Part shown: positions 1 to 8,437 of the stretch, in pieces
Layout: every line of letters begins with the position of its first letter
How positions within the stretch are numbered: the first letter of the stretch is position 1
From: Bifidobacterium castoris
GTDB taxonomy: Bacteria > Actinomycetota > Actinomycetes > Actinomycetales > Bifidobacteriaceae
NCBI RefSeq assembly: GCF_003952025.1
Contig: NZ_QXGI01000005.1
Location: forward strand, 124,001-188,000
Length of the DNA: 64,000 bases
Direction: 5' to 3'
Notes under the pieces: generated by a model
Database searches by the model: none
What the model was told of the DNA's origin: nothing
What the model saw: only the letters and a program-made list of their open reading frames with translations
Translations under genes and position numbers: made by a program

Positions 1-1252
1 TGTCGACCGGGCCGAGCTCGTGGAAGCGCGCGGCGATGAGCTCGGGGGTCGTGTCCGAGACCCACGCGGCCATGCCTGATTCGGAGCCGGCGAGGTACTT
101 GATCTTGTTCGCCGCGCGGCGGAACGAGAAGAACTGCAGGTTGAGCCGGTAGTGGTCGCGGCGCGCGTCGCGCACCGGCGCCTGATGCCAGGCGGCGATG
201 TACGGCAGGTCCATGCCCTTGCCGTCGCCCTTGTCGAAGAAACGGTTGCCGCGCTTGAGCAGCGTCGAATACATCTGCGCGAGGTCCCAGCGCTCCTGGT
301 CGTCGAGCTGGTCGAGAGTGAGGACGCCGTCGCGCAGCGGCGCGACGTGCACCTCGAGCGGCCAGCGCGCGGCGGCCGGCACGTAGGCGACCCAGCTGTG
401 GTTGCGCATGACGACGCGGTGCCGCGCGTCGATCTCGGCGGCCATCAGGTCGTGCAGCAGGTTGCCGCCGGTGCGCTCGAAGTAGGCCTCGGTGTGCTCC
501 AGCTCGGTCTCGAGCTTCGGCGCGATGAACGGGTACGCGTAGATCTGGCCGTGCGGGTGCGCGAGCGAGACGCCGATCTCCTCGCCGTGGTTCTCGAAGG
601 GGAAGATCTGCTCGATGCCGTCGATCGTGCTCAGTTCGGCGGTGCGGAAGGCCCACGCCTCGACGACGGTGCGCAGACGCGACACCGGCAGGTCGGCGGG
701 CAGGCCGTCCTCGTCCGGGTCGAAGCAGATGACCTCGCAGCGGCCGCCCGCCGGGCGCACCTGCCACAGCGGGTTGCCGTCGACGCAGCCGGCCTCGTCG
801 GGCGCGCCGGGCACCTGCACCATCGACGGGAAGCGGTTCTCGAAGATGACGACGTCGTAGTCGGTGTCCGGAACCTCGCCGTCCTGATACGGGTCGCCGG
901 GCTTGCGCGCGGCGAGCGGATTGCCCTTCGCCGTCGCACCGGCGCCGGCCGTGATCGGGCGGTTCATGCGCGCCGTCGCCATCGGTATCCAGTCGCCGGT
1001 GAGCGGGTCGCGGCGCATCTGCGGCGCCTGGTAGCGCACCTCGACGCCGTCGGCGTCCAGATGCGGCGCGAAACGGTACGGCAGCCCGCGCGGATCGTCG
1101 ATGCGGCGCGCGCGCTCGCCGGAGACGAACTCGGGCTCGTCGTCGAGGTAGAAGAAGTCGCGTCCGTCGGCGAGCGTCGTCGGCGTGATGCGGATGTGCT
1201 CCTTCGCGTAGTCACCGGGTTCGTATTGTGCATATCGTGACATTGTCGTCAT
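1..1252 (-). CDS. galT: Galactose-1-phosphate uridylyltransferase, C-terminus cut by window edge
   Basis: Class I GalT-like enzyme of the Leloir pathway: it exchanges UMP between UDP-glucose and galactose-1-phosphate in the cytoplasm. About 417 residues are visible. The nucleophile motif HPHGQ lies near residue 230, and an upstream stretch reads FENHGEEIGVSLAHPHGQ, typical of the family. Start choice: the ATG at 1252 overlaps the stop of the upstream DeoR gene as ATGA, so translation is probably coupled; a second in-frame ATG sits three codons later at 1243. In bifidobacteria galK often follows galT, but that lies beyond the left edge. The C-terminal end is not visible. Confidence 0.93.
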   Translation of the reverse strand, partial: MTTMSRYAQYEPGDYAKEHIRITPTTLADGRDFFYLDDEPEFVSGERARRIDDPRGLPYRFAPHLDADGVEVRYQAPQMRRDPLTGDWIPMATARMNRPITAGAGATAKGNPLAARKPGDPYQDGEVPDTDYDVVIFENRFPSMVQVPGAPDEAGCVDGNPLWQVRPAGGRCEVICFDPDEDGLPADLPVSRLRTVVEAWAFRTAELSTIDGIEQIFPFENHGEEIGVSLAHPHGQIYAYPFIAPKLETELEHTEAYFERTGGNLLHDLMAAEIDARHRVVMRNHSWVAYVPAAARWPLEVHVAPLRDGVLTLDQLDDQERWDLAQMYSTLLKRGNRFFDKGDGKGMDLPYIAAWHQAPVRDARRDHYRLNLQFFSFRRAANKIKYLAGSESGMAAWVSDTTPELIAARFHELGPVD

Positions 1253-2055
1253 TCGCTTTCTGTTTCTTCGGACGCCCTGTCGTGGGCGAGTACGAGTTCC
1301 TTGACGAGGTCGCGCGTCTTCGTCACCGAATCCGCGTCGAGGCCGTCGTCGGTGATGACCGTGTCCACCTGGTCGAAGCGCGCGAACAGCGACAGCGACG
1401 TGCTGCTCCACTTCGTGTGGTCGGTGAGGATGATCGTGCGGTCGGCGATGTCCATCATCGCCATGTCGGTCGCCGCCTCGAGCGAGTTCGGCATCAGGAA
1501 GCCGCGCGGGATCGACACCGAGTGGGTGCCGAGGAACACGGTGTTCACGCGCAGCGACGCGATGACCTTGTCGGCGATCGGCCCGACGAGCGAGTTCGAT
1601 CGCGTGATGACGCCTCCGGTGACGATGACCTCGACGTCCTTCGATTCAAGGGCCTGCACGAGTTCGGCGACCGGGATCGAGTTCGTCAGGATCGTGATGC
1701 CGTTCGAGCGCTGCGACTCGAGCAGGTGCTGCGCGAAGACGTAGGCGGTCGTGCCGCCTCCGATCGCGATGACGTCGCCCGGCGAGACGTAGTCGATCGC
1801 CTGCTGCGCGATCGCGTCCTTGAGGCCGATGTCCATCTGCGACTTGACCGAGAACAGCGGTTCGCTCAGCAATGTGCTCGTCGACACGGCGCCGCCGTGC
1901 ACGCGGCGCAGCAGGCCCTTGTCCGCGAGTTCGGCGATGTCCCTGCGGATCGTCATCGCCGAGACGCCGAGCTCCTTGGACAGCGCGGTGATGCGCACCG
2001 CGCCACGCGTGCGCAAGCGGCTCAGGATGAGATGCTGTCGTTGTGAGGAAATCAT
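1249..2055 (-). CDS. DeoR-family transcriptional regulator of the gal genes
   Basis: A 268-residue DNA-binding repressor. The N-terminal winged helix (about residues 5-57) contains LSKELGVSAMTIRRDIAEL and the family RVHGGA end; the rest is a DeoRC sugar-phosphate sensor domain. It is coupled to galT through an ATGA overlap, so control of galactose use is the simplest inference. I place the start at the ATG at 2055, which gives the usual N-terminus MISSQRQ; an in-frame codon at 2073 would add six residues. A GATAAT hexamer (2062-2067) ends six bases before this ATG, so the mRNA is probably leaderless. A 9-bp inverted repeat overlaps the start codon and suggests autoregulation. Confidence 0.88.
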   Translation of the reverse strand: MISSQRQHLILSRLRTRGAVRITALSKELGVSAMTIRRDIAELADKGLLRRVHGGAVSTSTLLSEPLFSVKSQMDIGLKDAIAQQAIDYVSPGDVIAIGGGTTAYVFAQHLLESQRSNGITILTNSIPVAELVQALESKDVEVIVTGGVITRSNSLVGPIADKVIASLRVNTVFLGTHSVSIPRGFLMPNSLEAATDMAMMDIADRTIILTDHTKWSSTSLSLFARFDQVDTVITDDGLDADSVTKTRDLVKELVLAHDRASEETESE

Positions 2056-2137
2056 GTGAACATTATCGCACATTTCATTTCATCAGACAACTCGAAACAA
2101 ACATTTCGGCGTGTTTTCCAAACAGAAGTTCACATGA
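2053..2137. promoter_or_regulatory. Candidate DeoR promoter/operator with spaced inverted repeat
   Basis: CATGTGAAC at 2053-2061 is matched by its exact reverse complement GTTCACATG at 2129-2137, with 67 bases between. One arm overlaps the start codon and abuts the putative -10 (GATAAT on the minus strand, 2062-2067). Spaced operators that let a repressor loop DNA are known for the DeoR family; that this pair does so is inference. Confidence 0.4.
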
Positions 2138-2236
2138 ATCGATCTTTTACACACGTATGCAAAACGGACGCAGGCGTCCGCACCGGCTGGCCTCCCCGTC
2201 GGACAACGTCCGCGTCAGCCGGTGTCCTCGTGCTTG

Positions 2237-3235
2237 TCAGTCGATGTTCTCGGCCTCGGCCTCGAGGTCGTCGCCGAACTCGTCGTCGGGCGCGTCGGCG
2301 ATCTGACGGCGCGCCGCGAGACGCTTGAACTCGCGTTCGCGCGGGTCGCGCAGCTGCCGGTGCATGCGCGAGAACCCCCACCCGGTCACCTTGCGCATCG
2401 CCTCGTGCACGATCGCGCCGTCCATCTTCGAGGTGCCGAGCGCGCGCTCCGGGAACACGATCGGCACCTCGACGACGACGCCCCCGGCCGCCACGACGCG
2501 CCGCGTCATGTCGATCTGGAACACGTAGCCGTTGTCGTCGATGCCGTCGAGGTCGATCCTGCGCAGGATGCGCGCGCGGTAGGCGCGGAAGCCGCTCGTC
2601 ATGTCGCGCACCTTGAGCCCGAGCATGAAGCGCGCGTAGGAGGAGCCGGCGCGCGAGATGACGTCGCGGTACCACGGCCAGTTCTGCGTCGTGCCGCCGG
2701 GGACGCGCCTCGAGCCGAGCACGAGGTCGACGCGCTCGTCGCCGCGGATCCGCTGCAGGATGCGCCGCAGGTCGTCGGGACGGTGGGAGCCGTCCATGTC
2801 CATCTCGCAGATCACGTCGTAGCCGCGCGCGAGCGCCCAGTTGAAGCCGTCGATGTACGCGGAGCCGAGGCCGAGCTTGCCGGCGCGGTGCAGCACGTGC
2901 AGCTTCGAGCCTGTCGTCGTCGCGTTGACGCGGTTCGCGATCTTGAGGTCGGCGGTGCTCACGTTCGCATCGGACAGCAGCGCCGCATCGTCGTCGTCCT
3001 TGCGGAACGCGACGTCCTGCGCGATGTCGTTGCTTTTGACCTCGACGCTCAGTCCGGGCGTCATATGCGTGGCCTTCGCGATGACGTCGGCGAGCCTGCC
3101 GGTGCCGTCGGGCGAGTTGTCGTCGACGATGAGCACGTCGACGTCCGGGTTGCGCTCGAAGACGCCGCTGAGCGTCGGTTCAAGGTTCGCGCGCTCGTTG
3201 TACGTCGGCATGACCACGCATACACGACCTGTCAT
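2237..3235 (-). CDS. Polyprenol/dolichol-phosphate mannosyltransferase-like GT2 glycosyltransferase
   Basis: A 332-residue GT-A glycosyltransferase of the DPM1/Ppm1 type, expected to move a sugar from a nucleotide donor to polyprenyl phosphate at the inner membrane face. Seen: VVMPTYNERANLEPTL near the N-terminus, IVDDNSPDGTGRLAD, the DxD region EMDMDGSHRPDDL, and the C-terminal GTSKMDGAIVHEAM block. No membrane domain is fused. About 55 residues, acidic and Ala/Asn-rich, are inserted between the nucleotide-binding strand and the HVLHRAGKLGLGSAY block, where relatives are nearly continuous. The start at 3235 is supported by GGGAGG seven bases upstream. It stands alone between deoR and divergent pyrD. 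Confidence 0.85.
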   Translation of the reverse strand: MTGRVCVVMPTYNERANLEPTLSGVFERNPDVDVLIVDDNSPDGTGRLADVIAKATHMTPGLSVEVKSNDIAQDVAFRKDDDDAALLSDANVSTADLKIANRVNATTTGSKLHVLHRAGKLGLGSAYIDGFNWALARGYDVICEMDMDGSHRPDDLRRILQRIRGDERVDLVLGSRRVPGGTTQNWPWYRDVISRAGSSYARFMLGLKVRDMTSGFRAYRARILRRIDLDGIDDNGYVFQIDMTRRVVAAGGVVVEVPIVFPERALGTSKMDGAIVHEAMRKVTGWGFSRMHRQLRDPREREFKRLAARRQIADAPDDEFGDDLEAEAENID

Positions 3236-3514
3236 ATCCGCCTCCCGTCCGTCGGCCGCCGCCGGCCGTCTGCACCCGACTTTACCGCATGGCGCGGCGG
3301 CGCCCGCCCGGCCTCCGATCTGCATACCGACTGTAGTCAGCGCGCCCCGCCGCCGCATATCGTGCAGCCATCGGCAAAACCGCGCGCCCTTCGCCGCGCG
3401 TGTCTGCCACGCCGTGCAGGCGGACGGGCCTCGGCGTCCGCGCACACGGGCGCGCCCGCCGCTCCCCCGCGGTTCGCACGTGCGTTCCAGCGCCGGCCAT
3501 GGCACAATGGAACG

Positions 3515-4663
3515 ATGGCTTACGTTTCCGAAAACAGCTTGCACGACGCGGTCAACAAGGCGACGACCGACCTGTTCACCTGCGCGTACAAGCACGTCAT
3601 CAAACCCCATTTCGTCTTCAACAAGCCGCCGGACCAGGCGCACGCCCAGATGACCGAGTTCTGCAAGGCCACGCGCAACATCGCGCCGCTGATGTGGCTG
3701 CTGCGCCAGATGCTCGACTACACCGACCCGATCCTCGAGACCTCGGTCATGGGCGTCGACTTCGCCAACCCCTTCGGCCTGTCCGCCGGCCTCGACAAGG
3801 ACTGCGAGATGGCGACGCTGCTCGACAACGCCGGCTTCGGCTTCGAGACGGTCGGTTCGACGACGGCGCGTCCGTGCGCCGGCAATCCGCGCCCGTGGTT
3901 CCACCGGCTGCCCGAATACGATTCGATGATGGTGCATGTGGGCCTGGCGAACGAGGGCTCCGACAAGATCATCGCGAAGACCGAGCAGGCGTGGCGCCGC
4001 ACGCGCACGATGCAGATGTCGGTGTCGATCGCGCGCACGAACGACGACCTCGTCGGCGGCATCGACGAAGGCATCGAGGACTACTGCGTCTCGATGCGCC
4101 GTGCGGCCGGCCGCACGGCGATGGTCGAGGTGAACATCTCATGCCCGAACACGGCGGTCGGCGAGCCGTTCAACGAGGACCCGAAGGCACTCGACCGCCT
4201 GTTCACCGAGCTCGACAAGATCGAGCGCCCGCAGCCGACGCTCGTCAAGATGCCGCTCAACAAGACGTGGGAGGAGTTCCGCGAGCTCATCGACGTGCTC
4301 GCCGACCACAACGTGCAGGGCCTGTCGATCGCGAACCTGCAGAAGGACCGCACCGGACTCGACATCCCGCCCTCGTGGCTCGGCGGACTGTCGGGCGGCC
4401 CCTGCACCGTCGACAGCACCGAGCTGATCCGCCGCGTCCACCGCGACTACGGCGACCGTTTCGCGATCGCCGGCATCGGCGGCGTCTTCACGCCGAAGCA
4501 GGCGTATGAGAAGATCCGCGCCGGCTCGTCGCTCGTCATGTTCGTCTCGGCGCTGATGTACCGCGGCCCGCAGCAAATCACCGTGCTCAAGCGCGGACTC
4601 GCCGAGCTGCTGCGCCGCGACGGCTTCGAGAACGTGGCCGACGCCGTCGGCGTCGACGCGTGA
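3515..4663 (+). CDS. pyrD: Dihydroorotate dehydrogenase, class-2-like with a Cys active-site motif
   Basis: A 382-residue FMN enzyme for the fourth step of pyrimidine synthesis (dihydroorotate to orotate). The N-terminal 50-60 residues and NPFGLSAGLDKDCEM resemble membrane-associated class 2 enzymes. The catalytic loop reads VNISCPNT, with Cys where class 2 enzymes have Ser and class 1 enzymes have Cys. LVKMPLNKTWEEF and IAGIGGVFTPKQAYEK are the later FMN/phosphate-binding segments. The start is the ATG at 3515; a CACAAT hexamer (3503-3508) ends six bases upstream and there is no Shine-Dalgarno, so the transcript may be leaderless. The reading frame stays open far upstream, but that sequence is not protein-like. 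It ends in a strong hairpin shared with the convergent oxidoreductase gene. Confidence 0.87.
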   Translation: MAYVSENSLHDAVNKATTDLFTCAYKHVIKPHFVFNKPPDQAHAQMTEFCKATRNIAPLMWLLRQMLDYTDPILETSVMGVDFANPFGLSAGLDKDCEMATLLDNAGFGFETVGSTTARPCAGNPRPWFHRLPEYDSMMVHVGLANEGSDKIIAKTEQAWRRTRTMQMSVSIARTNDDLVGGIDEGIEDYCVSMRRAAGRTAMVEVNISCPNTAVGEPFNEDPKALDRLFTELDKIERPQPTLVKMPLNKTWEEFRELIDVLADHNVQGLSIANLQKDRTGLDIPPSWLGGLSGGPCTVDSTELIRRVHRDYGDRFAIAGIGGVFTPKQAYEKIRAGSSLVMFVSALMYRGPQQITVLKRGLAELLRRDGFENVADAVGVDA

Positions 4664-4682
4664 GGAACCGCCGGCGAACATG

Positions 4683-4720
4683 AGGAGGCCCGGACGCCAT
4701 TGACGGCGTCCGGGCCTCCT
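4683..4720. terminator. Bidirectional terminator between convergent genes
   Basis: A perfect 16-bp inverted repeat (4683-4698 with 4705-4720, loop ATTGAC) lies between the stop of pyrD and the stop of the convergent flavin oxidoreductase gene. The stem is very GC-rich and symmetrical, so it can serve both strands; there is no long T tract. Confidence 0.85.
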
Positions 4721-4735
4721 TCGTTCACGCGGCGC

Positions 4736-5887
4736 TCACCAGTTTTCGCCGTCGCGCCACGCGCCGCGCACGAGCTGCGACGGATAGTCGATCTCGTCGC
4801 GCGCCATGCCGAGCTTCGCGGCGGCGCGCAGCGGCCAGTACGGCTCGCGCAGGGCCGCACGGCCGATCTCGACGGCGTCGGCCTGCCCGTGCGTGAGGAT
4901 CCTGAGCGCCTGACGCGGCTTCGTGATCAGACCGACCGCCGTCGTCGCGATGCCGGCCTCGTTGCGCACGCGGTCGGCGAACGGCACCTGGTAGCCGGGG
5001 CCCTCCGGAATCGTCACCCGCGGCAGCACGCCGCCGGTCGAGACGTCGATCAGGTCGACGCCGTGGTCCTTGAGCGTCCTCGCGAGCGCGACGGCGTCGT
5101 CGGCGCCGAATCCGCCCTCGGCCCAGTCGGTCGCCGAGATGCGCACGAACACCGGCATGTCGTCGCGCACGACGGCGCGCACCTTGTCCACCGTCTCGAT
5201 GAGCATGCGCGCGCGGTTCCGGGGCGATCCGCCGTACTCGTCGTCGCGCACGTTCGTCAGCGGATCGAGGAACTCGGACAACAGGTAGCCGTGGGCCGCA
5301 TGGATCTCGATCGCCTCGAACCCGGCCTCCTGCGCGCGCCAGGCGGCGTCGCGGAAACGGTCCTCGATGGCGTGGATCTCGTCGACGCCGAGCGCGCGCG
5401 GCTCGGGAAGGTCGCCGTAGGCGATCGCCGACGGCGCGACGGTGCGCCAGCCGCCTTCGTCGGGCGCGAGGCCCTCCCCCGGCACGCCGATGTCGAAACA
5501 GCCTGTCGACGCCTTGCGTCCCGCATGGCCCAGCTGGATCGCCGGCGTCGCGCCGGCGCGCTTCATGCCGTCGACGATCCACCGGTAGGCGTCGATCTGC
5601 CCGTCCTCCCACAGGCCGAGGTCGCATGGCGAGATGCGCCCCTCGGGCGTGACGGCCGTCGCCTCGACGATGATGAGCCCGAAGCCGCCGAGCGCCCGGG
5701 ACACGTAATGCTGGTAGTGGAAATCAGTCGGCCTGCCGTCGCATGCCGTCACCGAGTACATGCACATCGGCGGCAGCCAGATGCGGTTGCGCGCGCTCGC
5801 GCCGCGGATCGTGATCGGTTCGAACAGGATCGGACGCGCCGCCGTGCGCTGTGCCGAGCCTCGCTTCTGCTTCTTTGCTTTTCCCAT
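4736..5887 (-). CDS. Old yellow enzyme family NADH:flavin oxidoreductase (YqjM/NamA-like)
   Basis: A 383-residue FMN-dependent TIM-barrel ene-reductase. Seen: RNRIWLPPMCMYSV near residue 35 (the YqjM-type flavin-sensing Cys), QLGHAGRKAS, the substrate-binding pair in EIHAAHGYLLSEFLDP, then YGGSPRNRARML. These fit the thermophilic-like/YqjM class that reduces activated C=C bonds; the physiological substrate is unknown. The N-terminus is a basic tail (MGKAKKQKRGS). A TACAGT hexamer (5895-5900) ends seven bases before the ATG and no ribosome site is visible, so it is probably leaderless with its own promoter, separated from the upstream penicillin-binding protein gene by a large hairpin. Confidence 0.9.
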   Translation of the reverse strand: MGKAKKQKRGSAQRTAARPILFEPITIRGASARNRIWLPPMCMYSVTACDGRPTDFHYQHYVSRALGGFGLIIVEATAVTPEGRISPCDLGLWEDGQIDAYRWIVDGMKRAGATPAIQLGHAGRKASTGCFDIGVPGEGLAPDEGGWRTVAPSAIAYGDLPEPRALGVDEIHAIEDRFRDAAWRAQEAGFEAIEIHAAHGYLLSEFLDPLTNVRDDEYGGSPRNRARMLIETVDKVRAVVRDDMPVFVRISATDWAEGGFGADDAVALARTLKDHGVDLIDVSTGGVLPRVTIPEGPGYQVPFADRVRNEAGIATTAVGLITKPRQALRILTHGQADAVEIGRAALREPYWPLRAAAKLGMARDEIDYPSQLVRGAWRDGENW

Positions 5888-5963
5888 ACCGCGCACTGTA
5901 GCACATGCGCGCGCGGACGTCGCGGGCCGCAGATCCCGCCGGCGATGCGGGGAACAAGGCCAT

Positions 5964-6014
5964 GGCGACGCGAGGGGCGCCCCTCCATGCCGGAAGGGCG
6001 CCCCTCGCGTCGCC
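5964..6014 (-). terminator. Terminator after the penicillin-binding protein gene
   Basis: A perfect 19-bp GC-rich inverted repeat (5964-5982 with 5996-6014) with a 13-base loop, located just past the stop of the penicillin-binding protein gene and before the next gene on the same strand. Confidence 0.8.
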
Positions 6015-6051
6015 GTTCGGACCGGAGCGCACGGCCGCGGTCCGTGGCCGA

Positions 6052-8280
6052 CTACTGTGTGGTCGTCGTGCCCTGCTGCGTGCCGGTCGTACCGGTCGTA
6101 CCGGTCGTGCCGGTCGTCTGCCCGGTCGAGCGCATATATTTGTCGACCGGTTGTCCGTAGTCGTTGTCCATCGGCAGGTTCTTCTTCTCCGCGTATTTGC
6201 TCACGGCCTGGCTGAAGGCCGGGGCCGCGATCGTCGAACCGTCCCAGTAGCCGTGGTAGTTGCCGTTGATCGCGATGTTCTCGATCGGGTGGTTCGTCGG
6301 GTCCTGCGCGTCGCCGACGAGCACGAAGGTCGCGATCTGGTTCGGGATGAAGCCGCCGGTCGTCACGTACATGTTCTCGTTCGTACCGGTCTTCGCGAAG
6401 GTCTTGCGGTTGTTGGCGAGCTGCGCCGCGCCGGCCGCGCCGTCGGAGCGCGTCACGCCCTGGTTCATCGTGTACGCGAGCGTCTGGATGATGTCCTTGT
6501 CGACCGCCTGATGGCAATTCGCCTTCGGCACGTCGAGCTGTTCGCCGTCGGTGTTCTCGACCGACTTGATCGCGATCGGCGTGCACTGCACGCCGTCGGC
6601 CGCGTACGTCGCGTAGACGTTCGCCATCGTCAGCGGCGAGACCGAGGTAGTGCCGCCGATGAGCAGCGCCGGGTGCATCGAGATGTCCGAGTAGACGTCC
6701 TCCTGGCCGATCTTCGCGTTGTGGTAGCCGACGGCCTTCGCCGCGTCGGCGACCGCGCACAGGCCGATCTGCGCGCCCATCGCCGCCATCGTCGTGTTGT
6801 GCGAGTGGACGAGGCCGAGGAACGGGCTTTCCGGCGAGACGGTGCCGTTCGTCAACGCGTTCGTCACGTGCCAGTTGTCGGTGCCGCCGACGTAGCCGTT
6901 GCAGTTGAAGCGGTTCGTCAGGAAGTCGGTCGGCGCGACGAGCATCTCGTTGATCGAACGTCCCTGCTGCATCCACGCGATGAGGTTGATCGGCTTCCAC
7001 GACGAACCGATCGGGAAGCCCTGGCCGCCGCCGTCGATCTGGTCGACGGCGTAGTTCATCGACGATTTCGTCGGATCGGTCGCGGCCGCATCGGTCGCGT
7101 CGTAGGTGCGGTTGAGGCCGAAGCCGAGCACTTCGCCGGTTCCCGGCTTGACCGAGGCCATGACGATCTCCATGCCGGAGGGATCGTTCGCCGGGATCGT
7201 CTGGTTCGCCGTCTCCATCATCGCGTTGCTCGCGTCCAGGTCGAGCGTCGTGACGATCTTGAGGCCGCCCTCCTGCAGCAGCTTCTCGCGTTCCTCGGCC
7301 GTCTTGCCGAACTCGGGCGAGTTCTCGATCTTGTGCACGACGTAGTCGCAGAAGAAGCCGGTGTTGTACTTCGCGGCCATGCATCCGCGGCTCACGTCGG
7401 TCAGCTGCAGCGTGTCCTTGAGCGGCGTGTTGACGGCCTCCTCGTACTCCTGCTGCGTGATGAACTTCTGGTCGAGCATCAGCTTGAGCACGATGTCGCG
7501 CTGCTTCTGCGCCTCCTCCTGGTTCTCGGGGATCGACGGATCGTACTTCGACGGGTTCTTCGTGACCATCGCGATCGTCGCCGCCTGGACGACGGTGAGC
7601 TTGTCGGCGGTCGTGTTGAAGTAGCGCTCGGCGGCCGCCTGCACGCCGTAGAGCGAGTTCGAGCCGAACTGCGCGATGTTCAGGTAGCCCTGCAGGATCT
7701 CCTGCTTCGAGTACTTCTTCTCCATCTGCACCGACAGCAGCATCTCGCGCAGCTTGCGGGCGATCGTGTCCTCGGTCGCGTGGTATTCGCCGATCGGGTC
7801 GTCGCTTTCGCGCGCCTTCGTTGCGAGCACGTTCTTCACGTACTGCTGCGTGAGGCTCGATCCGCCCTGCTGGTCGCCCTGCTTCATGTACGTCTGCACG
7901 AAGGCGCGCATGACGCCCTGCACATCGACGCCCGAGTGCTCCCAGAAGCGCTTGTCCTCGCGGGCCACGACGGCCTGCATCATCGGCTTCGAGATGTCCT
8001 TGAGCGGCACGACCTCGCGGTTCTGCGCGTAGAACTCAGCGATGACGGTCTTGCCGTCGTTCGCGTACATCGTCGATTTCTGCGGCAGGTTCGTCACGTC
8101 GAAGTCGATGCCTTCGACCTCCATCGACGGCGACACCGCCCGCGCCACGTTGTTCGCACCCATGACCGCGGGAAGGAACAGCAGGCACGTCGTCGCGCCG
8201 CCGGCGACGCACAGCGTGATGAACGCCAGCGCGAGTGCGAGAATGCGCACTCCGCTCAGGGTTTTCTTCTTCTTGGGCAT
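6052..8280 (-). CDS. Class A penicillin-binding protein (glycosyltransferase 51 + transpeptidase)
   Basis: A 742-residue bifunctional peptidoglycan synthase. Order: short basic N-terminus, one membrane anchor (about residues 10-35), a GT51 domain with EDKRFWEHSGVD and GGSSLTQQYVKN, then the transpeptidase with SSWKPIN (SxxK), SHN (SxN) and KTGTNEN. It polymerises lipid II and cross-links peptides on the outer membrane face. The C-terminus is a Thr/Gly tail encoded by nearly exact 9-bp repeats (6082-6117), likely a flexible wall-spanning tail. I prefer the ATG at 8280 because TAGAAT (8288-8293) ends seven bases upstream (leaderless pattern); an in-frame codon at 8289 would add three residues. 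Confidence 0.92.
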   Translation of the reverse strand: MPKKKKTLSGVRILALALAFITLCVAGGATTCLLFLPAVMGANNVARAVSPSMEVEGIDFDVTNLPQKSTMYANDGKTVIAEFYAQNREVVPLKDISKPMMQAVVAREDKRFWEHSGVDVQGVMRAFVQTYMKQGDQQGGSSLTQQYVKNVLATKARESDDPIGEYHATEDTIARKLREMLLSVQMEKKYSKQEILQGYLNIAQFGSNSLYGVQAAAERYFNTTADKLTVVQAATIAMVTKNPSKYDPSIPENQEEAQKQRDIVLKLMLDQKFITQQEYEEAVNTPLKDTLQLTDVSRGCMAAKYNTGFFCDYVVHKIENSPEFGKTAEEREKLLQEGGLKIVTTLDLDASNAMMETANQTIPANDPSGMEIVMASVKPGTGEVLGFGLNRTYDATDAAATDPTKSSMNYAVDQIDGGGQGFPIGSSWKPINLIAWMQQGRSINEMLVAPTDFLTNRFNCNGYVGGTDNWHVTNALTNGTVSPESPFLGLVHSHNTTMAAMGAQIGLCAVADAAKAVGYHNAKIGQEDVYSDISMHPALLIGGTTSVSPLTMANVYATYAADGVQCTPIAIKSVENTDGEQLDVPKANCHQAVDKDIIQTLAYTMNQGVTRSDGAAGAAQLANNRKTFAKTGTNENMYVTTGGFIPNQIATFVLVGDAQDPTNHPIENIAINGNYHGYWDGSTIAAPAFSQAVSKYAEKKNLPMDNDYGQPVDKYMRSTGQTTGTTGTTGTTGTQQGTTTTQ
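6082..6117 (-). repeat. 9-bp tandem repeat coding for a Thr-Thr-Gly tail
   Basis: Four adjacent 9-bp units of the form RCCGGTCGT (plus-strand orientation) lie inside the 3' end of the penicillin-binding protein gene and encode repeated TTG tripeptides. Units differ at one base. Because 9 is a multiple of three, copy-number slippage would change tail length without shifting frame. Confidence 0.75.
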
Positions 8281-8437
8281 GCGCACCATTCTATGTTGCC
8301 GGCTCTACCGACACCAGAGGCGTCAATCGTGGCATTGGCCACATTCCGCGCCCTTCGCGCGACACGCATCCAGCGATTTCACACGTTGTTCACAGCGCAT
8401 CGCCAGCATTGCCGCGCCCGTACGGCCGCGAATCCGT

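Noticed and set aside
152-1240. Long plus-strand open frame opposite galT
   Set aside because: High-GC DNA leaves the opposite strand open; the product is Arg/Val/Ala-rich with no family motif, whereas the minus strand encodes recognisable GalT.
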